Shown here one piece after another: positions 36,232 to 46,426 of a stretch of DNA of 64,000 bases. A program made the translations under genes and the position numbers. Below the pieces are notes generated by a model. That model did no database searches. It worked only from the letters and a program-made list of their open reading frames with translations, and was not told the origin of the DNA. This stretch comes from Pseudomonas sp. GGS8. GTDB lineage: Bacteria > Pseudomonadota > Gammaproteobacteria > Pseudomonadales > Pseudomonadaceae. Within the stretch, counting starts at the first letter, position 1; each line of letters opens with the position of its first letter. The stretch is taken from contig NZ_JALJWF010000001.1 in assembly GCF_024168645.1 (NCBI RefSeq), forward strand, positions 124,001-188,000, in the 5' to 3' direction.

Positions 36232-37095
36232 ATGACGTCCAACATGACCAAAAGGCCATCGCTGCTATGGTTCGATCTGACTCACGATCGTTCCACGAAG
36301 GAACTCATCGCGCAGTTCGAGGACACTTGCGACTGCAAACTGGCGAAAAACTCCGTGCTGCCCCATGGGGAACAGGCAGACATGATCTGCATCCATTTCG
36401 ATCGCCCCGACACCCCCGGCTTGAGGTTGTTGCTGGAGATCAAACGCACCACCCCTACCATCCCGATCACCATGTTCACCGTGCAGCACTCAGAAGAACT
36501 GGCCGTCTGGGCCATGCGCTCCAGTGTCTGGGAATACATGGTGCTCCCGCTCAACACCACCGAGAGGAAGCGCTACCTGACAGCATTGAGGCAACTCTGT
36601 GAGCTGCGCCAAAATGCCGGGCAGGACAAGACATTGTTGATCGACCATTCGCCCACTCTGCCGGATAGCATCCGCCTGACCTCCGGGCACCAAAAACACC
36701 AGGCGCTGAGCCATATCATGCTGTACATCGACCAGCACTTTCGGGACAGCATCGATCAGAGGGATTTGGCCAAGCGCTGCGGCATGACGACATTCCGCTT
36801 CAGTCGCCTGTTCAAGGAAGCCAATGGCGTCGGCTTCACGGATTACATCCTGGACAAGCGCATGAGTTTCGCCAAACAACTGCTCGACAACAGCCAGATG
36901 CCGATTACCAGCATCGGCTATGAGGCCGGCTTCAAGGATCCTTCCTACTTCGCCCGCGCCTTCAAGCAGTTCGTCAACTGCACGCCCAGCGAATACCGTT
37001 TGGCCAGCCAACTTAGAGCGGTAGCGGCGCAACCGCCACTGGAAGATACAACCATTGAAGCACTTGAAAACCTGGTGCAGAGCCTTGGAAATTGA
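36232..37095 (+). CDS. AraC family regulator with a degenerate receiver domain
   Basis: The 287-residue protein has a C-terminal AraC DNA-binding domain (about 160-260) with two helix-turn-helix parts (DLAKRCGMTTFRFSRLFKE and ITSIGYEAGFKDPSYFARAF). The N-terminal 120 residues resemble a receiver domain, but the phospho-acceptor position reads DMICIHFDRP (His where Asp is expected), and the usual Lys in YLxKP is Leu (EYMVLPLN). It should therefore not be phosphorylated normally. It is divergent from the flp pilin genes and is the only regulator at the tad locus, so it probably controls pilus expression. Confidence 0.85.
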   Translation: MTSNMTKRPSLLWFDLTHDRSTKELIAQFEDTCDCKLAKNSVLPHGEQADMICIHFDRPDTPGLRLLLEIKRTTPTIPITMFTVQHSEELAVWAMRSSVWEYMVLPLNTTERKRYLTALRQLCELRQNAGQDKTLLIDHSPTLPDSIRLTSGHQKHQALSHIMLYIDQHFRDSIDQRDLAKRCGMTTFRFSRLFKEANGVGFTDYILDKRMSFAKQLLDNSQMPITSIGYEAGFKDPSYFARAFKQFVNCTPSEYRLASQLRAVAAQPPLEDTTIEALENLVQSLGN

Positions 37096-37116
37096 GGCAG
37101 GTTTTTTACGCGCATA

Positions 37117-37149
37117 AAAAAACGCCGCTCAATGAGCGGCGTTTTTTTT
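37117..37149 (+). terminator. Intrinsic terminator after the AraC gene
   Basis: The stem ACGCCGCTC/GAGCGGCGT is extended by A/T pairs (37117-37130 with 37134-37147) with a three-base loop and eight T. It is bidirectional in form and may also end the tRNA transcript from the other strand. Confidence 0.92.
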
Positions 37150-37154
37150 GAATT

Positions 37155-37230
<76 letters not shown>

Positions 37231-37233
37231 AAA

Positions 37234-37309
37234 TGGCGTCCCCTAGGGGACTCGAACCCCTGTTACCGCCGTGAAAGGGCGGTGTCCTAGGCCACTAGAC
37301 GAAGGGGAC
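37234..37309 (-). tRNA. tRNA-Glu (TTC), first unit's duplicate
   Basis: A 76-base tRNA with acceptor GTCCCCT/AGGGGAC, anticodon TTC, T-arm GTTCGAGTC and encoded CCA. It lies three bases before the tRNA-Gly copy on the same transcript. Confidence 0.97.
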
Positions 37310-37413
37310 ACGCTGCCCGGAACACATGGTGTGTGTTTCGGTGCCCAGACCCGCATCCGAAGACTTGGTTCTGGTTTCACTCAGCTTTGCCCGAAAGCAA
37401 CGCTGTTTAAAAT

Positions 37414-37489
<76 letters not shown>

Positions 37490-37491
37490 AT

Positions 37492-37567
37492 TGGCGTCCC
37501 CTAGGGGACTCGAACCCCTGTTACCGCCGTGAAAGGGCGGTGTCCTAGGCCACTAGACGAAGGGGAC
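37492..37567 (-). tRNA. tRNA-Glu (TTC)
   Basis: A 76-base tRNA with anticodon TTC and encoded CCA; first gene of the four-tRNA transcript Glu-Gly-Glu-Gly. Confidence 0.97.
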
Positions 37568-37629
37568 ACACGTACAACATTCACTCCCTACCGCGTTTCG
37601 CTGTGTGCTTTACGCTGTAAGTGGCGCGC

Positions 37630-37658
37630 ATTCTATGGATGGATTGAGGGGTCGTCAA
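37630..37658 (-). promoter_or_regulatory. Sigma-70 promoter of the tRNA cluster
   Basis: On the minus strand TTGACG (37658-37653) and TAGAAT (37635-37630) are separated by 17 bases. They are followed by a GC-rich discriminator (GCGCGCC), typical of stable-RNA promoters under stringent control. The first tRNA begins about 60 bases downstream. Confidence 0.85.
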
Positions 37659-37948
37659 CCCCCAGATATAAATTTATTTAAATCAATGACTTCGCCCTGC
37701 TTTTGGCAGCGATTCAGGCTTTTGTGTCGCCTGACCTTTGGCGCCTATATTCTGGCATCCACCAAGACGCTATAGTCCATGCCGAGATGATGGCAATGTG
37801 CACCTCGCACGCTATTTACTTATAGAAGCGGCATTGCGGCCGATATAAGAAGAGCTATAGCCGATTCACTCGTCGAGCGGCCCTATGCGCCCATATGCCA
37901 AGCCACTACACTCGACTCGCACGCGAACCCCATAAAGAGGTCTTACCG
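37659..37948. other. Intergenic region before the membrane-anchored gene
   Basis: About 290 bases between the tRNA promoter and the next plus-strand gene. It is AT-rich near 37665-37690 but contains no gene that I can support. A promoter for the plus-strand gene is expected but not identified. Confidence 0.4.
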
Positions 37949-38719
37949 GTGACACCACTCATGATCACCCTGCTAGTCGTAGCCGGGATCGCACTATTGA
38001 TCGCCATTGGCTACATGAACCATGTGGTGGAAAACAACAAGCTGGAAAAAGCCCGCACCAAGGTTGAACTCAACGACCGCCTGCGTCGCTGCGGCGAAAT
38101 CACCGAGACCTTTCCCGGTCAGTTCATGACACCCGCGCTCAAGTTGCTATTGACCCGCCTGGAACTGAACGTCTGCCAGCGCCTGCTCAACCTGGAAAAA
38201 ACCAGCGCCACGCTCAAGCCACGGATTACCGAGCTGAGTGCCTTGGTTGCCCGAGGCGAATCGATCCCGGTCAACAACCCGCCGGCACCGATCCAGACCG
38301 AAGCCAAGGCCAAAGACGTGCGCTTCCTGCTCGAAGCCCTGCATGGCCAGATCACCCGTGCCGCACAGGACGGCTACCTGCCGACCAACGAAGCCAAGCA
38401 CTGGATCCGCGAGGTTCGTCATATCCTGGTCCTGCTGCACATCGAATTCTTCAACAACCTCGGCCAGCATGCCCTGCAACAAAACCAGCCAGGCCAGGCC
38501 CGCCTGGCCTTCGAACGCGGCGTGCAATACCTGCGCAAACAACCGGAGCCCCAGGTCTACAGCGAACAACTCGAGTACCTGGAAAAACTCCTGGCCCGCG
38601 CCAACGACCAGGTCATGGACAAGATCGCCCCGGTTGAAGGCGAAGTGAACCAACTGACTGAAGGGCTCAAAGACGTCGAGGCTGATGCTGACTGGAAGAA
38701 GAAAGTCATCTACGACTGA
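37949..38719 (+). CDS. Membrane-anchored protein of unknown function
   Basis: A GTG start eight bases after AAGAGG gives 256 residues (VTPLMITLL...); an ATG four codons later is also possible. One N-terminal membrane helix (about 4-24) is followed by a long, mostly helical cytoplasmic or periplasmic part with coiled-coil-like stretches and a TPR-like segment near 180-215 (HALQQNQPGQARLAFERGV). I do not recognise a named domain. It lies between a tRNA cluster and a chemoreceptor gene and ends in a terminator, so it is probably a single-gene transcript. Confidence 0.8.
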   Translation: MTPLMITLLVVAGIALLIAIGYMNHVVENNKLEKARTKVELNDRLRRCGEITETFPGQFMTPALKLLLTRLELNVCQRLLNLEKTSATLKPRITELSALVARGESIPVNNPPAPIQTEAKAKDVRFLLEALHGQITRAAQDGYLPTNEAKHWIREVRHILVLLHIEFFNNLGQHALQQNQPGQARLAFERGVQYLRKQPEPQVYSEQLEYLEKLLARANDQVMDKIAPVEGEVNQLTEGLKDVEADADWKKKVIYD

Positions 38720-38733
38720 TCATGCAAATGCTG

Positions 38734-38763
38734 AAAAGCCACCGGGTCAGGTGGCTTTTTTTT
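38734..38763 (+). terminator. Intrinsic terminator
   Basis: AAAAGCCACC (38734-38743) pairs with GGTGGCTTTT (38750-38759), followed by more T. It closes the 37949 gene. Confidence 0.92.
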
Positions 38764-38828
38764 GCGTTGGAATTGATGGCGCCAGAATCAATAGATCATC
38801 CAGGCGCGGCTTGGGTCTTCGGCGGCTG

Positions 38829-40793
38829 CTACAACCTGAAATGCCCCACCATCCCCCTCAACTCACCCCCTAACTGCGCCAGCTCAATACTCGACGCGGC
38901 ATTGCCCTGCATCGCCAATGAAGACTGATCCGCACTGGCGCGAATGCTCGTGACACTGCGATTGATCTCCTCGGCCACCGAGCTCTGCTCCTCCGCAGCC
39001 GCCGCAATCTGCTGGTTCATCTGCTGAATCAGCGACACCGCCGCCGCAATACTCCCCAACGCACTTTCGGTCTGCAACGCATCGCTTACCGCCAGCTTCA
39101 CCAACTCGCCACTGCTCTGAATCTGCTGCACCGACGACTGCGCCGCCGAGCGTAAGGCACTGACCAGACGCTCGATTTCCTCAGTCGATTGCTGGGTTCG
39201 CTTGGCCAGCGCCCGAACCTCATCGGCCACCACCGCAAAGCCCCTGCCCTGCTCGCCGGCCCGCGCCGCCTCGATGGCCGCATTGAGCGCCAACAGGTTG
39301 GTTTGCTCGGCAACGCTTTTGATCACGCTGAGCACCGTACCGATGTTCTGGATTTCTGCACTGAGACTTTCGATGCTGGAGCTGGCCGAGGTGGCCGAGT
39401 CTGCCAGTTGCTCGATCCGCGCCATGCTCTGGCGCACCACCTGCTGACCGCTTACGACCTTGCCATCGGCCGTCTGCGCCGCCAGGGCGGCCTCCTCCGC
39501 ATTACGCGCGACGTCGTGCACCGTGGCGGTCATCTGGTTCATCGCGGTGGCGACCTGCTCGGTTTCTTCCTTCTGGCTGCTGACTTCAAGGTTGGTCTGC
39601 TCGGTCACCGCCGACAGCGATTGAGCAGAGTTTGCCAGTTGTTCGATACCGGCCTGCAAACCGCTGACGATGCTGCTGAGCCCGGCACCCATTTGCTGCA
39701 TGGCCTGCATCAGCTGGCCGATCTCGTCACGACGGGTCACCTCGATTGATGCGCTCAAATCGCCCGCGGCGATCTGCTGGGCGACACGGATGACGCTGCG
39801 CAGCGGTGCGACAATCAACCGGGTAATCACCCACGCGGCAATCAGCCCGACCAGCAAGGCCAGTGCCGAGGAGCCGATGATCAACAGCGAGTTCTTTTTC
39901 AGCTCTGCCTGCATCGACCGGTCTTCGGCAGCGTAAGCCTGGTCCACCCGCTCCACCACTTGAGCGGCGCGCTGGTGGAGTTGCTCCGATACAGTCTTTT
40001 CCTGCGCCAACAGGCCGGTGTACTCGGCAAGTTTTTCAGTGAAACTGGCAATGTGACCCGACACTTCATTGAGGACTGTCTGGTAGCCCTCATCCTTGAC
40101 CGTGGTTTTCAACTGCTCAGCCTGGGTCAACGCCTGGTCGGCCTGCTCGATCTTGCCCTGCCCGGCGCTGTCGTCGCCCTTGCGGCTCTGGTCCAGGCGC
40201 ACACGTGCTTCGTTCATGGCCTGCAACATCAGCCGCGAGACCTGGCTGACCTGATTCGCCTGCTCGATGAATTGCGCGCCGTCCTTGCCCTCGGACTCCT
40301 TCAAGGCATAGGCGCCATCGTCGGCAAGCCCGGCCTGCAGTACATCCAGATTATTGGCCACGCTGGACACCGACCAACTGGCCATTTCCAGCGCTAGGTC
40401 CTTGGCCTGGCTCAGCGAGACGAACTCGTCAAAAGCCTTGCGATAGGCCCCCAGAGACTGTTCGACGTCATTCATGACCGGCACGTTGGCCGCGGAATGC
40501 GCCTTGAGCTCGGTCGCCAGCGCGATCAGCGCGTCCACCCCCGCGTGCAAGGCGTCCACGATTTTCGGGTCGCCGCGCAAGGCGTAGTCCTGCTCAAGCA
40601 AACGCACCTTGAGCAAACCGCTGTTGAGCGACGACATTTGCTTGAGCCCGTCGAAGCGATGACTGATGGTTTGCAGGGACCATACGCCAATGGCCGCCAC
40701 CAGGGCTGTCAACAGCAGCACCAGTACAAACCCGACACCCAGTTTTTTCGCCATACCGAGGTTGGCAAAACGTCCTTGCACGGCCGAAATCAT
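38829..40793 (-). CDS. Methyl-accepting chemotaxis protein, HBM-like sensor
   Basis: The ATG at 40793 gives 654 residues. Two membrane helices (about 18-38 and 310-330) flank a periplasmic all-helical ligand domain of about 270 residues, the size of the HBM (helical bimodular) domain found in McpS-type receptors that sense TCA-cycle acids. A HAMP domain (about 330-385) and a full signalling domain follow, with the hairpin tip [20 protein letters not shown]. No C-terminal CheR-tethering pentapeptide is seen. The ligand is not determined by sequence. No che genes are nearby. Confidence 0.93.
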   Translation of the reverse strand: MISAVQGRFANLGMAKKLGVGFVLVLLLTALVAAIGVWSLQTISHRFDGLKQMSSLNSGLLKVRLLEQDYALRGDPKIVDALHAGVDALIALATELKAHSAANVPVMNDVEQSLGAYRKAFDEFVSLSQAKDLALEMASWSVSSVANNLDVLQAGLADDGAYALKESEGKDGAQFIEQANQVSQVSRLMLQAMNEARVRLDQSRKGDDSAGQGKIEQADQALTQAEQLKTTVKDEGYQTVLNEVSGHIASFTEKLAEYTGLLAQEKTVSEQLHQRAAQVVERVDQAYAAEDRSMQAELKKNSLLIIGSSALALLVGLIAAWVITRLIVAPLRSVIRVAQQIAAGDLSASIEVTRRDEIGQLMQAMQQMGAGLSSIVSGLQAGIEQLANSAQSLSAVTEQTNLEVSSQKEETEQVATAMNQMTATVHDVARNAEEAALAAQTADGKVVSGQQVVRQSMARIEQLADSATSASSSIESLSAEIQNIGTVLSVIKSVAEQTNLLALNAAIEAARAGEQGRGFAVVADEVRALAKRTQQSTEEIERLVSALRSAAQSSVQQIQSSGELVKLAVSDALQTESALGSIAAAVSLIQQMNQQIAAAAEEQSSVAEEINRSVTSIRASADQSSLAMQGNAASSIELAQLGGELRGMVGHFRL

Positions 40794-40901
40794 TGCGCTT
40801 AGTCCCCTGCCATTGTCTGTGAATGCAGATTCGCAACGGGCTTGTGCCAACACAAGTCTCGGGCGTCGGAATAATGGCAAAAAGCTACGCCAGCGTCGCT
40901 T

Positions 40902-42299
40902 TCAGAACGTTTGAGGTCGATCTCGAGCGGTAGCCTGAAAAAATGCCCGAGCGCGAGGATCACAGGCATAGGCGACGTTGATGCGCTGCCAGTCATGGGC
41001 CTGGCCGGTGGGGCTGAATGCCGTTGCACAAGACAGCAGGATACCGAAGCGTCGCGCCTGAATCCGCACCTGACCGGCGTCGGATTTGCGCGATCGTGCC
41101 CAGATGAACAAGCCGCCTACGGGTTTGCCGAAAACTTCCCATTCCGCGTCTTCGAGCACCTGCAAGGCCGCGTCCCTGTCGGTGCTTAAACGCTGGCGCT
41201 GACGCTGCACCAATTTGCGATAGGCGCCACTGGCCAATAGACAAGCCAGCACCGACTCGCAAAACCGTGAAGCGCCCATGCTGCTGATCATCTTGACCTT
41301 GGCCAGTCGCGAAATGACGTCGGCACCCGCCACGACAAAGCCGACCCGCAACGAACTGCTGAGGGTTTTGGAGTAGCTGCCGACGTAGATCACGTTGTCA
41401 TCGATACCCAGTGCCGCAAGACGCGTACCGGGACCGCGGTGCAAATCCGCATAGACGTCGTCTTCGATCACCAGTACGCCATGCTTTCTGGCCAGCTGCA
41501 GAACCTGCCGAGCCACGCCCAAGGTCAAACTGCTGCCGGTGGGGTTGTGATAAAAACTGTTGATGAACAAGCCACGGGGCTTGTACTTCAGCAACAGTGA
41601 CTGAAGTGCTTCGGTGTCGGGTCCGTGAGGCGTTCGTGGGACTTCGATCATGCTGACCCCATGCAGCCTGAGCAGATCGAACAGCATCGAATAACCGGGG
41701 TTCTCCACCACCACGCAATCGCCCGGTTTGAACAACGTGCGCACGATCAGGTCGAGCCCATGACTGGCACCTGCCGTGGTGAGGATTCGACTTTCATCCA
41801 CCGCGATATCCAGCTGTTTCAGCCGCTTGAGGATCTGTTGGCGCAGGGCAAGCAGGCCCAGCGGTGTGCTGTAGTTGAACAAACCGGCCATGTCGGTGCG
41901 ACTGACTTGGCGTATTGCATAGCTCAGGTCGTCGGTCTCGCGCCAGCTTTCGGGTAATCCGCCGCAACCCAGCTTCAGATCGCACGCGACACCACTCTGC
42001 TGCTCCTCAACCCCCTCGAACCAGGAAAAATCCGGTTGCCCATGAGCGGCCGGCGCCGTTGCCGCGACAAAGAAACCCGCCCCACTGCGCGTCGCCAACA
42101 CCCCTTGAGCCACTAATCGTTCACAGGCCTCGACAACATTGGATTGGCTGAGCAGATTGATCCGCGCGATTTGCCGCACGGAAGGCAAACGCGTCCCCGG
42201 CGACACCTCGCCACGATGGAGCCAGTCGGCCATCGCGTCGACGATTTGCTGCACGACCGGCACCAATGCCTGTCGATCGATTCTCAACTCCATGAGCAA
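40902..42299 (-). CDS. MocR family (GntR/aminotransferase) regulator
   Basis: The 465-residue protein fuses an N-terminal GntR winged helix (about 8-75, with GTRLPSVRQIARINLLSQSN) to a class I aminotransferase-like domain (about 110-450). The PLP lysine is in YVGSYSKTLSSSLR. MocR proteins use PLP-bound amino acids or vitamin B6 as effectors to regulate transport or metabolism genes. An ATG two codons further in (42293) is also possible. The nearest divergent gene is some way off across a repeat region, so its target is not clear from position. Confidence 0.92.
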   Translation of the reverse strand: MLMELRIDRQALVPVVQQIVDAMADWLHRGEVSPGTRLPSVRQIARINLLSQSNVVEACERLVAQGVLATRSGAGFFVAATAPAAHGQPDFSWFEGVEEQQSGVACDLKLGCGGLPESWRETDDLSYAIRQVSRTDMAGLFNYSTPLGLLALRQQILKRLKQLDIAVDESRILTTAGASHGLDLIVRTLFKPGDCVVVENPGYSMLFDLLRLHGVSMIEVPRTPHGPDTEALQSLLLKYKPRGLFINSFYHNPTGSSLTLGVARQVLQLARKHGVLVIEDDVYADLHRGPGTRLAALGIDDNVIYVGSYSKTLSSSLRVGFVVAGADVISRLAKVKMISSMGASRFCESVLACLLASGAYRKLVQRQRQRLSTDRDAALQVLEDAEWEVFGKPVGGLFIWARSRKSDAGQVRIQARRFGILLSCATAFSPTGQAHDWQRINVAYACDPRARAFFQATARDRPQTF

Positions 42300-42607
42300 G
42301 CAAACTCCTGTCTGTTTTGCGGAAAACAGTTAATCACAGGAGCGCTCGACAAGATGTGCGACAAAACCGCCAAAACCGTCGGTTCTAATCATTTGAAACA
42401 CAATGCCCGATGTTTTCACGGAACCGATGGCAGTGTGCGTAATGCTGAGAAACCTGTGGCGAGCGAGCTTGCTCCGGGCGGCGTTCCGACGCTGGGCTGC
42501 GCAGCGGCCCCAATAATCTGGCAACCATTGCCAATTTTTGTGAGTGCTGCGCACTCAAGCGGGAGCAAGCTCCCTCGCCACAAAAGCAGGTATATCGAAA
42601 CGCCTGA
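42300..42607. other. Intergenic region with a REP-like doublet
   Basis: About 310 bases between mocR and the SDR gene hold no gene. Most is taken by the repeat pair at 42453-42583; the mocR promoter should lie at the left end. Confidence 0.5.
42453..42583. repeat. REP-like doublet of the GTGGCGAG class
   Basis: Inverted units cctgtggcgagcgagcttgc (42453-42475) and gagcaagctccctcgccaca (42563-42582) belong to a different repeat class from the GTGGGAGC units in the rest of the window. A smaller palindrome surrounds tgctgcgcactc between them. Confidence 0.75.
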
Positions 42608-43369
42608 TTAAAACGCCGTAACACCACCATCCACCGCCAGCGAATGACCGGTGGTGAACGCCGCGCCATCGCTACACAGGTACAGCACCGCGCTGGCAAT
42701 CTCCTCGACCTTGCCGATACGTCCGACCGGGTGCATGGCATTGGCGAATTCGCCCTTTTTCGGGTCCGCTTCATAGGCACGACGGAACATATCCGTGTCG
42801 ATCACCGCCGGGCACACCGCATTCACGCGAATCTTTTTCTTGGCGTATTCGATGGCCGCTGACTTGGTCAGGCCGATCACCGCGTGTTTCGAGGCGGCGT
42901 AGATGCTCATCTTCGGCGCAGCCCCCAGGCCGGCGACCGAAGCGGTATTGACGATCGCGCCGCCGCCCTGGGCCAGCAGCAATGGCAACTGGTACTTCAT
43001 GCACAGCCAGACACCTTTGACGTTAACGCCCATGATCGCATCGAACTCATCGACCGTGCCCTCGGCCAGTTTGCCTTTCTCGATTTCGATGCCGGCATTG
43101 TTGAAGGCATAGTCGAGACGGCCGTAGGCATTCACCACCTCGTCCATCAGATTTTTTACATCGTTTTCCACAGTGACATTGCAGCGCACGAAAGCCGCGT
43201 CACCGCCGGCGGCGCGAATCAGCGCCACAGTGCCGTCACCACCGGCCGCGTCCAGATCAGCGACCACCACTTTCAAACCCTCGGCGGCGAACGCCAAAGC
43301 GGTCGCGCGGCCAATACCATTGGCCGCGCCCGTCACCACGGCGACCTGGCCGGAAAACGTCATGCTCAT
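42608..43369 (-). CDS. SDR family oxidoreductase
   Basis: The 253-residue protein is a classical short-chain dehydrogenase/reductase. The nucleotide motif TGAANGIGRA is at about residue 14, NNAG near 90, the catalytic Ser in NTASVAG near 140, and YAASK near 155. Aspartate at the end of the second strand (VVADLD) suggests NAD(H) preference. Members carry out alcohol/ketone conversions; the substrate is unknown. It is divergent from an MDR-type reductase gene, and the two might share a promoter region. Confidence 0.93.
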   Translation of the reverse strand: MSMTFSGQVAVVTGAANGIGRATALAFAAEGLKVVVADLDAAGGDGTVALIRAAGGDAAFVRCNVTVENDVKNLMDEVVNAYGRLDYAFNNAGIEIEKGKLAEGTVDEFDAIMGVNVKGVWLCMKYQLPLLLAQGGGAIVNTASVAGLGAAPKMSIYAASKHAVIGLTKSAAIEYAKKKIRVNAVCPAVIDTDMFRRAYEADPKKGEFANAMHPVGRIGKVEEIASAVLYLCSDGAAFTTGHSLAVDGGVTAF

Positions 43370-43604
43370 TGTTATGTCCTCGAAGAAAAGAATGCGGGGG
43401 ATCGGCTGTTTTCAGTTAGCCACAGCGCCCTGTGGCACGGCAGCACTATCAGAAGGCCGGTTGGGCACCCATGAGTGGCAGTGATGGAACTGCCGCCCTG
43501 ATCATCACTGCACTGGATCGATGTGCATTCGCCGCGTCAGCCAACCTTGCAGCATCGCTCATGAAGGTCTATCAACAAGGCTTCATTCATCTTGAGTGCC
43601 TGTC

Positions 43605-44609
43605 ATGACTACCCAGACCAATCGCCAGTTCCTGCTCGCCAAACGCCCCGTGGGAGCGGCCACCCGTGAGACGTTCACCTATCAAGAAGTTCCGGTCGGT
43701 ACGCCTGCGGCAGGTCAGATCCTGGTCAAAAACGAATACCTGTCCCTGGACCCGGCCATGCGTGGCTGGATGAACGAAGGCAAGTCCTACATCCCACCCG
43801 TCGGCATTGGCGAAGTCATGCGCGCATTGGGCGTGGGCAAAGTCATCGCCTCGAACAATCCGGGCTTTGCCGTGGGGGACCACGTCAACGGTGCCTTGGG
43901 TGTGCAGGATTACTTTCTCGGCGAGCCGCGAGGTTTCTACAAAGTCGATCCGAAACTGGCGCCGCTGCCGCGTTATTTATCCGCGCTGGGCATGACCGGA
44001 ATGACCGCCTACTTCGCCCTGCTCGATGTCGGCGCGCCGAAAGCCGGCGACACCGTAGTGTTATCGGGCGCGGCCGGTGCGGTGGGCAGCATTGCCGGGC
44101 AAATCGCCAAGATCAAAGGTTGCCGGGTGGTCGGCATTGCCGGCGGCGCAGACAAGTGCAAGTTCCTGATCGATGAACTGGGTTTTGACGGTGCCATCGA
44201 TTACAAAAACGAAGACGTACACGCCGGCCTCAAACGTGAGTGTCCGAAAGGCGTCGACGTGTATTTCGATAACGTCGGCGGCGATATTCTCGATGCCGTG
44301 CTGAGCCGCCTGAACATGAAGGCACGGGTGGTGATTTGCGGTGCCATCAGCCAGTACAACAACAAGGAAGCGGTCAAAGGCCCGGCCAATTACCTGGCGT
44401 TGCTGGTCAACCGCGCGCGGATGGAAGGCTTCGTGGTGATGGATTACGCCGCGCAGTTCGCCGCTGCCGGGCAGGAAATGGCCGGCTGGATGGCCAAGGG
44501 GCAGCTCAAGAGCAAGGAAGACATCGTCGAAGGACTGGAAACATTCCCGGAGACGCTGATGAAGTTGTTCAGCGGCGAGAATTTCGGGAAGTTGGTGTTG
44601 AAGGTTTAA
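43605..44609 (+). CDS. MDR family NADP-dependent oxidoreductase
   Basis: The ATG at 43605 gives 334 residues (a GTG three codons earlier is in frame). It is a zinc-free medium-chain reductase of the leukotriene B4 dehydrogenase/CurA/YncB type: YLSLDPAMRGWM near residue 45, the Rossmann motif SGAAGAVGSIAGQ near 155 and VDVYFDNVGG near 220 are diagnostic. These enzymes reduce carbon-carbon double bonds of enones with NADPH. It ends opposite pyrF across a REP hairpin. Confidence 0.93.
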   Translation: MTTQTNRQFLLAKRPVGAATRETFTYQEVPVGTPAAGQILVKNEYLSLDPAMRGWMNEGKSYIPPVGIGEVMRALGVGKVIASNNPGFAVGDHVNGALGVQDYFLGEPRGFYKVDPKLAPLPRYLSALGMTGMTAYFALLDVGAPKAGDTVVLSGAAGAVGSIAGQIAKIKGCRVVGIAGGADKCKFLIDELGFDGAIDYKNEDVHAGLKRECPKGVDVYFDNVGGDILDAVLSRLNMKARVVICGAISQYNNKEAVKGPANYLALLVNRARMEGFVVMDYAAQFAAAGQEMAGWMAKGQLKSKEDIVEGLETFPETLMKLFSGENFGKLVLKV

Positions 44610-44630
44610 CCCATTACCTGACGACGAAAA

Positions 44631-44668
44631 AACCTTGTGGGGGCGGGCTTGCCCGCTCCCACAGGTTT
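44631..44668. repeat. REP hairpin between converging genes
   Basis: AACCTTGTGGGGGCGGGC and GCCCGCTCCCACAGGTT pair around TT in one tight hairpin made from a REP pair with almost no spacer. It probably acts as a two-way transcription stop between the MDR gene and pyrF. Confidence 0.8.
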
Positions 44669-44676
44669 CGCGGCGT

Positions 44677-45375
44677 TTAAGCGATTTCTGCGACGACCGC
44701 TGCCAACGCCTTGGCCGGATCCGCTGCCTGGCTGATCGGACGGCCGATCACCAGGTAATCGGAACCTGCATCCAGCGCCTGACGCGGGGTCAGAATGCGG
44801 CGCTGATCGTCCTGGGCACTGCCCGCCGGACGAATCCCAGGGGTCACCAGTTGCAACGACGGATGAGCGGCTTTCAAGGCCTGGGCTTCCTGGGCCGAGC
44901 AGACCAGACCGTCCATCCCGGCTTTTTCCGCCAGCGCGGCCAGGCGCAGCACCTGCACCTGCGGCTCGATATCCAGGCCGATACCCGCCAGATCCTCACG
45001 TTCCATGCTGGTCAGCACAGTCACGCCGATCAACAGCGGTTTCGGGCCACTGCGCTGATCGAGCACTTCACGGCAGGCGGCCATCATGCGCAGGCCGCCG
45101 GAGCAGTGCACATTGACCATCCACACGCCCATTTCTGCAGCCGCCTTGACGGCCATGGCGGTGGTGTTCGGAATGTCGTGGAACTTGAGGTCCAGGAACA
45201 CTTCAAAGCCCTTGTCGCGCAAGGTGCCGACGATTTCCGAAGCGCAACTGGTAAACAGTTCTTTACCGACTTTGACCCGGCACAGCTTCGGGTCCAGTTG
45301 ATCGGCCAGCTTCAGTGCGGCGTCACGGGTGGGGAAATCCAGGGCGACGATGATAGGCGTCTGGCAGGCGGACAT
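44677..45375 (-). CDS. pyrF: Orotidine 5'-phosphate decarboxylase
   Basis: PyrF makes UMP from OMP, the last step of de novo pyrimidine nucleotide synthesis. The start at MSACQTPII gives 232 residues, the standard length; upstream frame extension is not conserved. The active-site block [12 protein letters not shown] contains the conserved Asp-x-Lys-x-x-Asp network, and VTPGIRP and YLVIGRPI near the C-terminus bind phosphate. It forms a single-gene unit. Confidence 0.97.
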   Translation of the reverse strand: MSACQTPIIVALDFPTRDAALKLADQLDPKLCRVKVGKELFTSCASEIVGTLRDKGFEVFLDLKFHDIPNTTAMAVKAAAEMGVWMVNVHCSGGLRMMAACREVLDQRSGPKPLLIGVTVLTSMEREDLAGIGLDIEPQVQVLRLAALAEKAGMDGLVCSAQEAQALKAAHPSLQLVTPGIRPAGSAQDDQRRILTPRQALDAGSDYLVIGRPISQAADPAKALAAVVAEIA

Positions 45376-45655
45376 GAGTGGGCTCTCAGGCAAGTCGAAA
45401 TCGGCGCGCATTGTAGCGGAACCAGCGCCGCTGCGGGACCCGATGATCGGTAATTCGTCGTCGCGGCTCAAGCAAGACTAGCTGCTGCGGCAATTGTGTC
45501 TAACCCGATACACACACGACACGCCCACAACACCCTTCAACGCTACCCTCGTCAGCCGCAACAAATCCTACAGCACTTCCCGCCTCACGGCCGGACGCCT
45601 ATGCTGAAGCCACAACCTCGCAGCCTATCTTTGTGGTTGGCAGCCTACCTGGCAG

Positions 45656-46426
45656 ATGAACGCACGCATGCACAACTCCCCAGCACCTCTGAACGACGAT
45701 CAAAAAGCGCCGGCCGATGACAAACGCTGGAGCATTCGCGCCCTGATTGTCGACGATGACGTCCCGATCCGCGAATTGATGATCGACTACCTGGCCCGTT
45801 TCAATATCCACGCCAGCGGCGTCTCCGACGGCGCCGCCATGCGTCAGGCGCTGCAAGCCGAACATTTCGATGTAGTGGTGCTCGATCTGATGCTGCCGGG
45901 CGAAGACGGTTTGTCGCTGTGCCGCTGGCTACGCGCCGAATCGGACATCCCGATCCTGATGCTCACCGCCCGCTGCGAACCCACCGACCGGATCATCGGC
46001 CTGGAACTGGGCGCCGACGACTACATGGCCAAGCCGTTCGAGCCGCGAGAACTGGTCGCGCGGATTCAGACCATTCTGCGTCGGGTGCGCGACGACCGTA
46101 CTGAACAGCGTGCGAATATTCGCTTCGACAACTGGCGATTGAACAGCGTATTGCGCCAGTTGATCGCCGCCGATGGCCTGGTGGTGCCGCTGTCCAACGC
46201 CGAATTCCGCTTGCTTTGGGTGTTCATCGAGCGTCCGCGCCGGGTACTCAGCCGCGAACAACTGCTGGACGCCGCGCGCGGTCGTTCAATCGAAGCGTTT
46301 GATCGCAGCATCGATCTGCTGGTGTCGCGCCTGCGCCAGAAACTCGGCGACGACCCGAAAGCCCCGCAGTTGATCAAGACCGTTCGCGGTGAGGGTTATC
46401 TGTTCGACGCACGAGACATCGGCTGA
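45656..46426 (+). CDS. OmpR family response regulator
   Basis: The 256-residue protein (or 252 from an ATG at 45668) has a receiver domain at about 28-140 with phospho-acceptor D77 (VVVLDLMLPG), the acidic DDD near 33 and Lys in YMAKPF. The C-terminal winged helix (about 155-250) has LSREQLLDAARG and IKTVRGEGYLF, as in OmpR. The N-terminal 25 residues before the receiver are poorly conserved in look. The stop overlaps the start of the sensor kinase gene, so the pair forms a two-component system. Confidence 0.93.
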   Translation: MNARMHNSPAPLNDDQKAPADDKRWSIRALIVDDDVPIRELMIDYLARFNIHASGVSDGAAMRQALQAEHFDVVVLDLMLPGEDGLSLCRWLRAESDIPILMLTARCEPTDRIIGLELGADDYMAKPFEPRELVARIQTILRRVRDDRTEQRANIRFDNWRLNSVLRQLIAADGLVVPLSNAEFRLLWVFIERPRRVLSREQLLDAARGRSIEAFDRSIDLLVSRLRQKLGDDPKAPQLIKTVRGEGYLFDARDIG

